Assembly (NCBI GenBank): GCA_021432635.1
Contig: MU270025.1
Coordinates: forward strand, 1,092,256 to 1,156,255
Direction of reading: 5' to 3'
DNA length: 64,000 nucleotides
Source of the DNA: Thozetella sp. PMI_491
Taxonomy: Eukaryota; Ascomycota; Sordariomycetes; Chaetosphaeriales; Chaetosphaeriaceae
Part shown: positions 45,217 through 57,393 of the stretch, in pieces
Layout of the letters: every line of letters begins with the position of its first letter
Position numbering within the stretch: the stretch's first letter is position 1
Position numbers and translations under genes: made by a program
The notes under the pieces: generated by a model
Databases searched by the model: none
What the model saw: only the letters and a program-made list of their open reading frames with translations
What the model was told of the DNA's origin: nothing

Positions 45217-45608
45217 GAGAGTGGTGGTGCTGTGTGGACGATACAGTGTACAGACAGGGACGGCGTTTCGGTTATGGGTTCTTACTGAAAAACTACTGCA
45301 TGGGACACGCGAGCTGGAGGCATATAGACGGCGTTTCTGTGGGACCGTGCCTTCTAAACTGTATTGGTTATTTATTCAGCCTGTACAGCATGTATTCATC
45401 AACGCCACCCCCCCAATTGCCATCTTCTAAATGGTCCCTCGTTGAAGTCTGTGACTGTTGCGCTCCTCTGGCTTCCCTCCTAGCCAAGCCCCAGCCTTGA
45501 CAATTATGGAGAAGCACTCAAATCCATTGGGCTTTCGGAGCCGTAAGACCGTGATGCCTCATCCTCGCTAGACAGCGATGAGGTGCTGTCGAGGGCAGCC
45601 ATAGGCGT
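45217..45608. other. Intergenic region downstream of FMC1
   Basis: This 392-nt stretch separates the FMC1 stop from the 3' end of an interrupted minus-strand ORF. It should contain the FMC1 3' UTR. No ORF is supported. Confidence 0.5.
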
Positions 45609-46292
45609 CTAGCCTGCAAGAGGCATAGCCATATCCTGCCCGATTTCCGTCTCCAGCATGCCCCCAACGGATCTGCCGTGAACTTTCCTCAGCGTGTCGT
45701 GCAGTATTTGAAGGTGCACCCGGAACTCCTCAGTCTCTTCCCCTTCAAATTCTTCCAAGGGGAACGCCAGGTCGTGTGAGAACTGCACCGTGATGCAATG
45801 TACAATGCCGTCAAGTACGAGCCACAGGATCCATGCGGGGGCGGGCAGCAGGTCTTCAGTATACTCCGCGCTGTTGTCCGAGCCGATGCCCAGCCACAGG
45901 CGCATGGTGGTGTGGAACAATGAACGGCGGAACTCCGTCTGCTCGCTGTGGGTGAGCTGCGCCCATGCATCGCGGTGGTTCTCGAAGGCAATGTCCAAGA
46001 GCGAATGATACCGCTGCCACAATTCTTCTTCCGTTCGCGAAGCAAGGGTCTGCTAGTCCTTGTGCCGCACAGAGAGTTTCTCCTCGATGTTGACGTAGAT
46101 ATTACGTGTGAAGGCTGCGTTTTGGAGGCTCTGAACGAAGACATTCCTCTCGCGAGGACCAGCTGACGGAAGGCTCGCCGGTTCCGGAATTAGGTCGTCG
46201 CCGTCGAGCGTGAAGCCTGTCGTGGGAGGAGGAGGGTCTCGTCGTGGCAGAGCGCAGCTCATGTGTGGCGATGTCCAGATTCTCCCTAACAT
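45609..46292 (-). pseudogene. Unknown protein gene interrupted by one in-frame TAG
   Basis: Reading from the ATG at 46292, 79 codons are followed by a TAG (46053-46055), then the same frame continues for 147 more codons to the stop at 45609. The protein-like character is continuous across the stop: NIYVNIEEKLSVRHKD before it and QTLASRTEEELWQRYHSLLDIAFENH after it. The second part looks like a real folded domain (RRSLFHTTMRLWLGIG, PAPAWILWLVLDGIVHCI) with an acidic patch EEFEGEETEE. I find no standard intron that would remove the stop; a 42-nt GTCAAC...CTAG segment is possible but shorter than any other intron here. I do not recognise the family. It could be a recent pseudogene, a readthrough gene or a sequencing error. 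Confidence 0.5.
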
Positions 46293-46854
46293 GGCGTGTC
46301 TCGCGGGACACTGCTATAATGGTTGATCTAGTGAATAATAGATAACCTGGAATGAGAGGCGCAGAACGTTTTCACATAAACCATGGGGCAATAGCTTCCA
46401 TGATGCGAGATGCGCTGACGAGGGTGGCAAGAATTGGGTCGATGGTTGGGAAGTGGCATCAGGAATAATTATATCGAAGGCAGGACCCGGAGGCAAGCAG
46501 TTCCGTACCACTCCCGCCTCCCTTCTCTAGCCGATTACCCAAGTCGAGGCAGGTACATGTTGAGAGGTTTCAGCGTTGTCATTCGACTCCGTTTGGCATG
46601 TGCACACAATAAGTTGATGGTTGGTATCGTAGGAGCTATGTACAAGAATCGTAGCATGAACCGTGAGATCCCGCTGGTCGTTATATATAGGTATATATGC
46701 TCTCTTGTCCAGCCGTATAAACAAAACAGCCAAGTTTGTCATATCGTCATGTGCGATATAGGGGTATCAACAACTGCAACATCAAGGGCAAATCATGGTC
46801 AACGACATCATCATCGTCGCTGTTCGCCTGCACGAACGCATCACCACTCCGTGG
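46293..46854. other. Intergenic region between two minus-strand ORFs
   Basis: This 562-nt region is relatively AT-rich for the window (TATATATAGG type stretches near 46681-46700). It should contain the 3' UTR of the 1195-aa gene and the promoter of the interrupted ORF. No further ORF is supported. Confidence 0.45.
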
Positions 46855-49800
46855 TCACAGTGCCCCAACACCGCCTTCTTCGAAATTTTCGTCCCACCCG
46901 CCAGTCTCGAGAAGGAAGCCTCCGACACGCTCCTTGACGCCATCGATGCTATCCCCTAGGGCGCTCTTCCACTGATCTTGCACCACTCGTACCTTATCCT
47001 TCAGATCATCGGTGAGCCTAGCCATGTCTTCCGCCCGCATCTCCTCCACACGGGCGGCGTCGCGCCCCTCGCTCTCCATAACTTTGCCTTTCGCAACCGT
47101 CACCGCTTCTTTCACCTCATGCATCAAACACAGCAGGTTTGTCTGGCTTTCTATGAACTGGTACGTGCTCTTCTCGGCGTGAAGGAGTAGGCTGAAGAGA
47201 TACTGAAGCGGGTGATCGACATAGCTCGGGTTCTCGTCAAACTCGGAGGCAGGGATCTGCGTCTGGAACCCACCCACATCGGCGGGTATCTTGTCTAGCA
47301 CGCGCTTGAGCAACGGTGCAATGTCCCAGAAAGCAGAAAGCTGCACCTCGACACCGCGGACGACGTTCTCCTCCACGACATCGCGGAATTCCTGTGTTCG
47401 GCGGAGGACTTCGTCAAAGTACGCTAGGGCACGCTTGGCGCCATCCTCGGCGAAGAATGCCTTGGCAGAGTTGAGCTTATCCGTGCTTTTGGCCAGCCGA
47501 TAGGGCGTACACACGAGCTCGCAGTAACGATCGTTACGATCGGTGAGCAGATCGTAGACGGCCTTGTGTAGAATCTCGCGGGCCTCGAAGATCCACTTCA
47601 ACAACGTCAACTTCTCTAGGAGCTCCGGCTGCTCGTCACCCTCCTCCTGCGGTAGGTTGGGGTTGGACTCGGCCGTTTCGACGAACAACCGGCTGCGCAG
47701 CTCGTCGAACATTGTCGTTGCCTTCTCGATTCGGCTGGTCAGCAGGTCGTTAAGCGGAACGACAACGATCGCCTGGAAGGCCTCGAAATCCTCTTTCTCC
47801 ATGGCTGTGATCTTGCCGTCCTCAGCCGTCCTCATGTCGGCCTCTATCGCCGCGGCTTCTGCGTATCCAATATTGCCGGACGCGATCTCCTGCTGGAGAT
47901 TGGCCCGCATCGCTTGCCTCTCCTTCTTGACTTCTTCAGCTGCGTCGCTTCGAGCCTTTGTGCTGCTTTCCTGGAATCGTGTCTTGATAGCCTCCACCTC
48001 GGTCATGTCGCTGAGTGCGCGGACGGAGGTGCGCATGTGGGCTAGATCCGGGTGATTGTTGTTCACGGCAGGATGATGGCGGGGGTATGGCGGAGGCAGC
48101 GTGACAAGTCGAGATACATCCAAATGGGCTGGATTGGGTGTCGGAGTATTGGGAGTCGAAACTGACTGGATCGAGTGGCGGTGGTTGGCTTGTGGCGTAT
48201 CCACCAGGGGAGATTCATGCCAGCCTGACTTCTCGGTAGGGTATTCATCTGAAGTACGCTTGCTCGGCCCCGGGGCCGAGCCAGGGTTGTCTTCCCACTG
48301 AAGGGCCTCTCGAGCCTCTTTCGGGACACTCATGTACTTCGATTCCCGTCTTGATCTCTCAATCCGAGTGGAGGGAGCCTCGGACGAGTCAGCCTCCCAC
48401 CAACGGCTAGGAGGACGGCCACGAGAGTCCTCCTCGTCTACAGCGTCGCTCACACTCATGCTTAAGATGGGCGAAAGCGATGGCATGTAATTGGTGCCCT
48501 GCCAGTTTGGATTCCCGGGCCCGGTGACGGGCGAGGAGCCAGGAAGGCTGGTAGAGGTAGGAGTGGGGTTGGTCTGTGTTCCCGGCGTGTTTATGCCGTA
48601 GCTAGAGCCGATAGAACCTCTATGAGACCTAGAATCGGCTGAGCGAGGAGTTAGCTCGACGCCGCTGGTGACAGAGTTCGTTGATTCTCGCCTAACGGCA
48701 GGCATCGGGCGGAAGAGATCGCGGGTCAGGTCCAGGACCTCGGAACCCATGGCACCAATCGCGGTAGAATAGCGCTCCCGTCGTATCCTAGATTCGGTGA
48801 CGAAGAATTCGGCAAATAGTCTAACTCTCTCAGCATCATCCGTCGCTGCGGCCTCGTTGTGTGCAAAGAGCTTGAAGCGTTCGATAGTGCCACGGGTGAA
48901 CTGGTCAGTCGTTTGGCCGACCACAACTTGCTTGGTCAGAGCTCGACCGGGCGAAAGGGGCGTCGGGACTATCGTTTCGCTGGTCTGCCTCATCTCAGAC
49001 TGAGACGACGCGCGACTCTGCGTGGGCGGGGTTGGAAGAGCCTTCGGTGCGATGGGCGGCCGGTCGTAAGGATTCGAAGCTTTCCGGGGACGTGGAGAGA
49101 AGGGCGGCGAAGATGCGTCCGTCATTAGAGCTCTAGGGGTCGAACCCTTCGAATCCATGCTGTGGTCCGACGAACTACCAGTCCCAGCAGTGCCTGGGGT
49201 ATCAACCATTTTCCCGCTGCTGCGCGGGCCGTTGTTCACAGTAAGCCTTTTTGAGATGTTTGACCCAGCGGGGATGACAATGTCAGATAGCGGCTGGTTA
49301 GAAATGGACGCATCAATAGAGTCGCGGACTCCGCGGGTTCTGCTTTCGTTTCGGCGCTCCCGCAGTGTTTTCTCCCCTCTCACAGCGTGCTGCCTCGTCA
49401 AGCCCGATGAGGCTGTAGATGAGTTTCCAGACTCGGTATGGGTAAGAGCGCTACTCGTGCTCGGTGTCTCAACGACCGGAGTACGTTCAGGAGAAGGCCC
49501 GCGTGAGGCGTGGTTGCCGTTGTCGGTCCAATCAGCAGGAGTAGGCGGGATGGGACCCAGGGCAGCGACGCCGCTCGGAGGCGGACGCCGCGTGGGCGGC
49601 GACGTAATTGGCTCACTACCAAAATCGACGCGGTTCACGCTTTGCGACCGACTCGAGGATGGCGGCGGGCCGGGGGGAGGCGGTGGAACTGGCATCCCGC
49701 CTCCCCATCGGATCTGAGAGGAAGACCGAGACCGAGGGGATAGGGGAGACGCAGCCGCCGGGGTTGAGACTGCTCTGCGTGCTCCTGGTGGCAAGTTGGA

Positions 49801-50489
49801 CAGGTCTGCTTCTGGCCTGTGGATGGGTATTTGCAGGGTCAAGGGGCCCGGATGAGATGGGTGGTGGGAGGGTTGCATGACGGACCGAGACGAGTTTGCT
49901 AATGGATGAGGGGAGTGGACTTCCACTGGGGTGCTCGCCTGCTCGACGTCCCTCCGTCGCGAAAGGGACGGTAACCCGAATCGCCTGTCTCGAGACCCCC
50001 CTCTGCCATTTGGCGGTGGAGGGAATGAAGTGGCAGCAGGAGGCCGTTCTGGAGATATTCTCTGGGTAAGTGGGGGTGGTGTTCCTGAGAGAGCCGTAGC
50101 GGCAATGCTAGCCGCTTGGGTAGAGTCAAATGCCATCGACGCGGGTCGCTGGCTCCGGGGAGGCGAGTATGGAGGTGGCGGAGGGGGTGTCACTTTGAAG
50201 CATTAGCTGTTGTTCTCCATCACTCGGGCTAGCTTTTACCTTGAGGCTCTTGGAACTGATGGCTCCTGTCAGGGCCTGTAGCGGGAGGCGCCACCCATTC
50301 CTGTGGGTTGTATGGCTGCATGGCGCTGACGGGAGTGTGTGTTGAAGAGAAGGGGTTGTGTGAGCTCATGGAGATACCCGACAGTGGTGTGCTGTTGGAG
50401 TTTTGGTTGTGGTAGACACCAAGCGACGCCGTCAAGAGGGGGTTGAGTCCCGCGCGCAGCCGCGCGGTGGGATCGTGAGCCGAACTCAT
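46855..50489 (-). CDS. Large conserved-looking protein of unknown function
   Basis: Exons are 50489-50240 and 50192-46855, giving 1195 aa. The 47-nt intron (GTAAAA...CAAAG) splices in phase 1 and links FQEPQG to VTPPPPPPYSPP. Roughly the first 600 residues are disordered, rich in Pro, Ser, Thr and Arg, with many SP/TP sites. A short folded segment occurs around QVVVGQTTDQFTRGTIERFKLFAHNE. The C-terminal 400 residues are helical: a coiled-coil region (VEAIKTRFQESSTKARSDAAEEVKKER is interrupted here into helices) and a domain with LLKWIFEAREILHKAVYDLLTDRN and HPLQYLFSLLLHAEKSTYQFIE. I do not recognise a named domain. The layout suggests a scaffold or signalling protein; that is inference. Confidence 0.8.
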
Positions 50490-52126
50490 CGTGCCGAATG
50501 GTTGTAAGGGGGGGAAGGGGTTGCGCCTTATTTAAGGGGTCCCTCGAACCGTCCGGTTGTCAGAAGTTGTCCGCCTTCGCCCAAGAGAGAACCCAAGCTA
50601 GGTACAAGATCGACCGTAAGTCCCTCCCGATAGCTCGGTACTGCCCGAGATCCTACACCACAGCAGACTTCCGTCGCCTGGTCACCACTCCATCCACAAC
50701 CACCACGTTGTGTCGATACGGCAGACGTGAAAGTCTCACTGAGCCATGTGGGCTTGTCACTGGGTGCTGGTCAACACCAGCGCGGCCGTGATGCTGTGGC
50801 ACGCCCAACCTCAAGATTGAAAGCGCGGCTGAGAATGCGGGAGTGTTGGGCGGACAGCTAATAGGACTCTCGAGCTGCTTTTGTGGAAGGGGAGATGTGC
50901 AGGATAAAAGAGATTGGGTGCTCTCGGTACGGGCTGCAAGGTGCGTCTGCAGTTGACCACTACCCCGGTCCGCCTAGCGGGATTGTTCTAGTGCACTGCA
51001 GTGCGATGGTGTGAAGGGAGGGGGTGGCCGCTATAGCACGGGCTGCATGGAAAGCGCGGGAAAACCGACCTCCCGCTGCATGTGCTTGGCCCCGGCTCCT
51101 GTTGAAGAGAGGGGCGGGGGGTCTCAGAGGGTGCCAGGTTTGGGAGGGGGGGAGTGGTGTTTGCAAGACCCCAAGACACGGGGTACTGTCCGAGACGGTA
51201 ACACTGTTAATTGTTGCTTTAAATGGCTAGCTGGCTCGGCCCTTGGTCCTTTCGTACCGTGGCTCGTCTGGGGTTGAGACTATGGCCAGGCTGGTGGTGG
51301 GCCTCCGAATCGTCCAACATAGGCATGTACATACATGGTCCCCCTCGACTTATACCTATTGAGTGCCGCGGGCGCTCAGCATAGTGGGTTGAACGTGGGC
51401 GAGCCGCCTCCGAGAGAGCAAAGACATGCAGCAGAAGGAAAATAAGCTAGCAAGCTGCAAGGCAAGACAGAGAAGAACCTGCAGGTGAACCGGCAGACCT
51501 ATCGAAGCAGAATCTTGGTCTCTCGCGCAGACTGACTCGGAGGTGGTGTGCGATTATCGACCGTGACTGGATCCCCAGCCTTCCACGCCCCGTGGGCAAA
51601 GAACGCTGGCGGTGGCCGTATCGAGCACGTTTACGAACAACGAACGAGCAAGGGACACACGAGCTGCTTGCCTAGGAGCTCCTTGCCCTGCAGCTAGCCA
51701 TGCATTGTCCTGCTCGTGGAATGGGCAGGCTGGCTCAGGCGCTGGAGCGAGCGAGCGAGGGTCGGTTCCGCGCGCAGTCACGAACTGGGAAAGGGTCACC
51801 GACACCAGCAAGGACCACCTACCATAGAGGGCGTGTGCCCCTCCCCCTCCCGGCTCGTCCCCCCTTCCGTCTCAACATCCCAGTCGAGAGAAAAATCGAG
51901 GGGCGGAAGGTGGGCATGGGTGGAAGAGGGGCTAATTGGGCAAATTAGGTTGCTGATTGGACAACTCTATCTAGCGGGGGCTGGTCTATTATTGGAAAGT
52001 AACGGGCAAAAAGTGCGATGGCGGCCCCTAATTGGCCGGATGGTGTGGACACGCTTGTTAATGTGTCTGCCGGCGCTTAAATCCCCACGCTGGTTCGCGG
52101 GGCCTGTGATTCGACTGGTCGCCACA

Positions 52127-52158
52127 CTCATGCCCTCATGCCCTCATACCCTCACGCT
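52127..52158 (+). repeat. Four-copy decaying 8-bp repeat CTCATGCC
   Basis: CTCATGCC occurs twice exactly, then CTCATACC and CTCACGCT, head to tail. Confidence 0.7.
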
Positions 52159-55100
52159 ATCTGCTGCTCTCCTGCCTGCCCGCGACCATGCTGCCCTGGC
52201 GTCGGAAGGGCAAATGGCAAATGTCAACCGCATCGACGCTAGGCTCTTCGCAGACTGAACGCGGCTCCTCACCGACATCCCCGCCTAGAATCCGCCCCGG
52301 TTCCCACTGATTGCTCGGGCCACGAGCAGTCCGGCGGCGCATCTAGACAACACCCCATCACCAAAAAAGGGGAGCATAGGGTCGTCCATTCAATCTACAA
52401 GCGGGCCCTTCGAGTGGTAGAAGGGATGGAGGGGCTGTAAAGATCAGCTGATTGCCAATATCGCCTGCCGTCCCCCGTGCAGCCATGATCTACTGGTGTG
52501 CATACAGTGTTTCCCCAGCTCGCCCAGCTTTCTCAGGGGACGGGACGCCGTTAGGCTCGCGATGCTGTACTGCACGAATGTCGTGGTGGCGTGCACAGAG
52601 TCGCAAGCAGCCCACCGTTCCCTAGCCTAACATAAGCTTCTGACCATTAGTCAGTGATCTCTGCGGGCGGTGGTGGGACAGGCCAGCTCGGACGCTATCG
52701 TAGCAACCCCCCTCCCCCCCACCTACCCTTGCTTCCCCCCAACCTTCTGCAGCTCTGACCTGACCTGACCGACCGACCTCGACGCCCTCCTGCGGCCTCG
52801 TGGCACCCACCTGGGCCAGGGGGCCGGTCCTGGGACTGACTGTGAGCCGCGATGGATCCGGGCGCTCGCCTTTCCATCCTCGGATGTGACCGTGATGACG
52901 ACCAAGCTAATAGCCGCCGTTGGTGATGGAGGAAATCCTCCCGCCCTTGTTGGTTGGTCTCTTTGCTTTTGGAATGAGGGGTCCTAGCTGGTGAGCTCCT
53001 CTTACCAGTTCTCGAGTTAAAGCGTTCAGCACGGGTAAATCAAAAACCTATTCCGGAACCGGCAACGGCCCATTCGCTCCAGCAAAGCAACCCTTGTGCT
53101 AGGGACTGGCGCCGAGAAGCGGGCAGATAGACTCACGGCCCACGGGGCTGATATTTTCAGCAACAGCCTTTCAATGCCTTGCCATCGTCACGCGTACACA
53201 TTCTTGGCCAACTCTCTTTATGCCACGGAGTTGCTATTGGGTCAGCCGGGCTAGCTGGCCTCATCGAGGCCCGCTATGCTGCCCTGACTTGCCCGCCTCA
53301 TCTGTCGGGCGCCGAACTAGGACAAGGAAACTTCTCTCTCGATTTTCCTTCAGCTTCAAAAGTCCTTCAGAGGGTGGCCACCAAGGCCAATGAGGCAGCT
53401 CGCCGCTCGCCTAGTACATGGAATCCACTCGTGGCTACCGGCTGGTCTCCACAATTTCTGGTCATCGGTGCTGCAGTCTTGAGCCCGTAATATGTGACGG
53501 GATATTAATAGTAGTGGCCTCTGCTTCAGTCGGTGGTGCATGGACATGTCTTGCCCGTAATCCATGTATCTATCTATCCCACGCGCTGGGCAGCGGCCAA
53601 AAAGGCGTTCGTGCGCGTAAGATATGCTCTTTGCTTCTTTCTTTTCGCCACCAGCAATAAATTAGGCCGAAATGCTCCTCCGCTAAGTCAAGCTATCGAA
53701 CCTAGGAGGCGGCTTGCTAGTTGGCCGAAAATAACGCCCAGAGGGCTGGGAAACGCTATCCCGTCCTTGAAGAGTGCCGTATCTCTCCTCTGCCAGATAG
53801 CCCGGGCGAGCCCATTAGCCCGGCGTCGTGGGTCTGGGTCGAGCACACAGGGTACCCCCACAGGAATCCTGCTCGTGGAGAGAGATCTTAGCTAGGTGTT
53901 GACTTGGTTGTCTGACGCGAAGCTCAGGGGCAGGACGTAGTCGAGCAACGATCGCCAATGGGGAAGAGCTCAAGCAGCTGCCACATGCTGGGCGGAAAGA
54001 CGGAGTGGAGCTTGGCTTCGGTTCTAACATCCTAGACAAGGCGCACTGTTTGTGTGCTCTTTCCGGGAGAGCTATTCTGGATAGGCGCACTAGTTCGCTT
54101 CTCCCCGCCCTCTCCCCGGGTTAGAACTCCTTCTTTGGCCGTCCCCCTCCACTTCGCCGTAACCACGATCGTCGCCTTGGCCAATTGTTGCTCGTTATGG
54201 TAGGACTAGGTGTGTCGTTGCTTAATATAGACTGCACCAGAGTCTTGGGTCGACGTCGTGTTCTCCCTGTGAGACTCCACTGAAAGGATGCCGCGGGAGG
54301 GACCTTATCGAGGGCGAGACGCGGGTAGATTGATTTGGCGCCTGGTGAGCTATTTGCTCCGGCCGAACGACCGGGAGCTCCTAGCAGTATCCCCATGTAG
54401 GTCTTAACCTGAATGCGCCAAGGTAGCACGAAGATAGAGATCCTTGTCTCCAGCGAGCGCGAGCTGCTATTCCCAGGAGTCTGTGGCGTACCGACTCCAG
54501 GGAACGTCGAGCTGCTAAACTCCTGGCAGACCAGGGTGCGGCGAGTCATCCATCACCAGAAGCCCTCCTTCCCAGAGACCCTATCGGATATTCTAAATGT
54601 GGAAGCATTTCTGTGCAGGCCCGGTAGACTTGGTCCAAGCTCGCCTTGGATGCTTGACGCTAGCCCGCCTCTATGGTGAGGCCTAGGAGGGCCTAAGATC
54701 TCTCCTGCCACTGGTCGCTGCCGGAAGGTGTTCGGGACAGCTGGAGCCAGTTAACTCGTAGAACAACACTCCAAGTCTTCAACTATTTCGAGATTTGTCA
54801 CCCCAATAAGAAGAAAGGGGAGACGACCAGGGCATGACACTTGCCCGTCACCCTTGTACACCACGGCACAGTCTGTCTGACGGCGGCAAGACGGCAAAGA
54901 AAGCTTGGATGTCCAGCCAGAGCAAAGAATAATCCATCGTGTCCAACTGAATGTAAGAAAGTGCCTTACTCTTGGAACCTGCCTCACGCTACCGTGCCCG
55001 CGATCAGCAGCATCGGAGCTCTCGATCAGTAAGCAAGAGCCCGCAGACTCCGGTCGTGTCTAGTAGCTAGAGCTACGAGAGGAATGGGCTGAAAACCAGA

Positions 55101-55339
55101 AATATTGCAGTATCAAGATAGTTAGGCCCCCGAAACGACGGCCGATCCTCTTGATAGACGTATTCCCACGTGCCGAACCTGCTGTACGATCTGAATGGTC
55201 TCCAAACTACAATCTTGGTAGTCGAAGGGCTTGACAAGGCTGAGGAAGTCAGGGCATGACGCTGATTGGCTACTTTGCCCCACATAGTTGGTCCGTGCCT
55301 GCCACGGCTGCGCCCACACCAAATATGGGCCCTTTCAGA

Positions 55340-55354
55340 TTTCTAGATGTTTCT
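55340..55354 (+). promoter_or_regulatory. Imperfect heat shock element upstream of AHA1
   Basis: The 15 bases read tTTCt aGATg tTTCt: three inverted 5-bp units in the nTTCn nGAAn nTTCn arrangement with one mismatch in the middle unit. It is about 435 nt upstream of the AHA1 ATG. AHA1 genes are commonly Hsf1 targets, but a site this short could be chance. Confidence 0.3.
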
Positions 55355-55788
55355 TTCACACTTTGTGGTCCGCCGGGCCTGTTCAGGTCCCCCAAGCCTT
55401 CTCCCCTTCCTCTGACAAACCTCCTCCGTAGATTCCCCTCATTCCGCAACTCGCCCTCAAGCAGGTCTTCCGCCTGGGATTCTAGCACGGGATTCGCCCT
55501 TCTCGCCGCACTCAAGGTACGACGCACTCTAGCTGCTGTCTCAGCTCTTCCATCTCCGCACCCCCAAACTGCCTCTCCTGATGATACTCGCGCTGGCACC
55601 AGTCATAGGGCGACTTGTACTCCCTCCCTTGATGATAGAAGCTGCGGTCCACCAGACCATCTCTGATTTTTTCTTTGGCTCCTTGTCTCTATGTCCTCTG
55701 CCTCGCCATTGCGGCTTCCTCGGCTAACCAGGCAGCCTCTCACAGACCCCGCGCTCGAATTTGAAACTCGCCCCGTTGCTTCGCAATC

Positions 55789-57010
55789 ATGGTGCTGCAC
55801 AATCCTAACAATTGGCACTGGGTCAACAAGGACACCTCTGCCTGGGCGAAGCAATGGTTTGAGGACAACCTGACCAAGATCGAGGCCGAGGAGGGCGATG
55901 TGTCGGCCAAGATCAGCAAGATCATCAGCATGGATGGAGATGTTGATGTCAGCCAACGGAAGGGCAAGGTCATTACCATTTTCGATGTCAAGTTAACCCT
56001 GGAGTACTCAGGTACGTGCCTCGTAGAATACAATACCAGTGTCTATCCTTCGCCCATACTTGCTTTTGCTTTTGTGCGTCTCTTTGTAATACCTGTACGA
56101 GGAAGGCTGGGGCTAATCTCGCCGTTCCGTAGGATCCACCGGCGAGGAGGACGACGTTTCCGGCACCATTACCGTCCCCGAAGTCGCCCACGATACCGAG
56201 GAGGATGAATTTGTCGTAGGTCCTAGCCCTTCATCTCTGCGCTGCCCAGGCTCGTCGCTGATGCAGGGACAAAGTTTGATATCGACATCTACTCCGAGTC
56301 CAAGGGGAAGCAGCCGGTGAAAGATCTGGTGCGGTCAAAGATTGTGCCCCAGCTCCGGACCGAGTTCCTGAAGCTCGCCCCGGCCATGATCGCCGAGCAC
56401 GGAAAGGACATCCAGCATGCACCAGGCTCGAACCCCTCGAGTGGCTTCTCCACCCCGAAGTTCCTCCCCCAGGGCTCAGGGGCTGCCCAAGCTGCCCCAG
56501 CGCCCACACAGACCAGCTCCGGCTCGACGGCGGTCAACACCACGACGGTGACAGAGAGTGAAGAATTCCGCACCACAGCAGACGAGCTGTACAAGACTTT
56601 TACCGACCCTCAGCGCATTGCTGCCTTCACCCGCGCTCCACCCAAGCTGTTTGAGGGCGCCAAGAAGGGAGGCAAGTTCGAACTATTTGGCGGAAATGTC
56701 TCTGGCGAGTATCTGGAGCTAGTGGAGCCTACTAAGATTGTCCAGAGCTGGCGGCTTGATCAGTGGCCGAAGGGCCATTACTCGAAGCTGCAGATCGAGT
56801 TTGACCAGAACGACGTCGATAGCGTCACTGTCATGCGTGTGACCTGGAGCGGCGTCCCCGTCGGACAGGAGGATGTTACTAAGACGAACTGGGATCAGTA
56901 TTACGTTCACAGCATTAAGAAGACGTTTGGGTACGCTTCCCTTGCCCTACAGAAGTGGCCTACAGATTGTTTGCTGACAGACATTGCGTAGCTTCGGAAC
57001 CGTCCTCTAA
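55789..57010 (+). CDS. aha1: Activator of Hsp90 ATPase (Aha1)
   Basis: Exons are 55789-56011, 56133-56215, 56275-56930 and 56992-57010 (a 19-nt last exon), giving 326 aa. The N-terminal domain begins NPNNWHWVNKDTSAWAKQWF, the signature that contacts the Hsp90 middle domain, and continues through VPEVAHDTEEDEFV-FDIDIYSES and RSKIVPQLRTEF. A Ser/Thr/Ala linker near residues 150-185 leads to the C-terminal AHSA1 domain (LYKTFTDPQRIAAFTRAPP, GGKFELFGGNVSGEYLEL, RVTWSGVPVGQED), ending KKTFGFGTVL after splicing. Intron 56216-56274 uses the acceptor GACAAAG rather than the nearer GATGCAG, because only that keeps frame and homology. It is a cytosolic co-chaperone that stimulates the Hsp90 ATPase. Confidence 0.96.
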
Positions 57011-57393
57011 AAAGGATCAATAAACCAGGGACTAGAGACGGCGTTCTCGGCGTATCCGAGCCCCAACAGAGCAACAGGTATCATCATGGCAGCTTTGTCT
57101 CTGCCGGGCTTGATCTCGGAGGAGATATCTGGCGCCAGCCTCGACTTAGTTAGCCTCATGTATAGAGGTGTGTAGGCATGATTGAATGAGAAAATAAAGA
57201 CAGGCCCTTGGACCAGCTAGATTGCCTTTATGCCACGTGAACCTGAGCCGCTGCCCCTCGGGAGCAGCCGTGGACCGGCGTTGGGGTGGGGGGGTGCGGC
57301 ATTCAGCTCCGGCATCGCCCCACCCAACACGCCGTTCAAGCATGTCATCCAGCTCGAGGAGCGACTACACTTCCCAAGCACAACAGATTCAAC
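57011..57393. other. Intergenic region between AHA1 and the C-N hydrolase
   Basis: This 383-nt gap lies between two genes in the same orientation. An AATAAA-like context (ATCAATAAACC at about 57017) shortly after the AHA1 stop could serve 3'-end formation. No coding sequence is supported. Confidence 0.5.

Larger units (their letters stand above)
50490..55788. other. 5.3-kb gene-free region upstream of AHA1
   Basis: Two divergent genes border it. ORFs of up to 180 codons in it have no recognisable domain. A decaying 8-bp repeat and an imperfect heat-shock-element-like triplet are the only discrete items I can name. The right part (55300-55788) is CT-rich and probably AHA1 promoter and leader. 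Confidence 0.5.

Noticed and set aside
46102-46311. Second minus-strand frame MSRETRHVREN over the interrupted ORF
   Set aside because: It is a shadow frame of the interrupted ORF with Arg/Ser-rich random composition.
54121-54549. 142-codon minus-strand ORF in the region upstream of AHA1
   Set aside because: No domain, no supporting splice structure, and no similarity recognised to transposon proteins.
56216-56269. AHA1 intron 2 ending at the nearer GATGCAG acceptor
   Set aside because: It would put exon 3 in the wrong frame; the acceptor GACAAAG five bases further keeps frame and gives the family sequence EFVFDIDIYSE.
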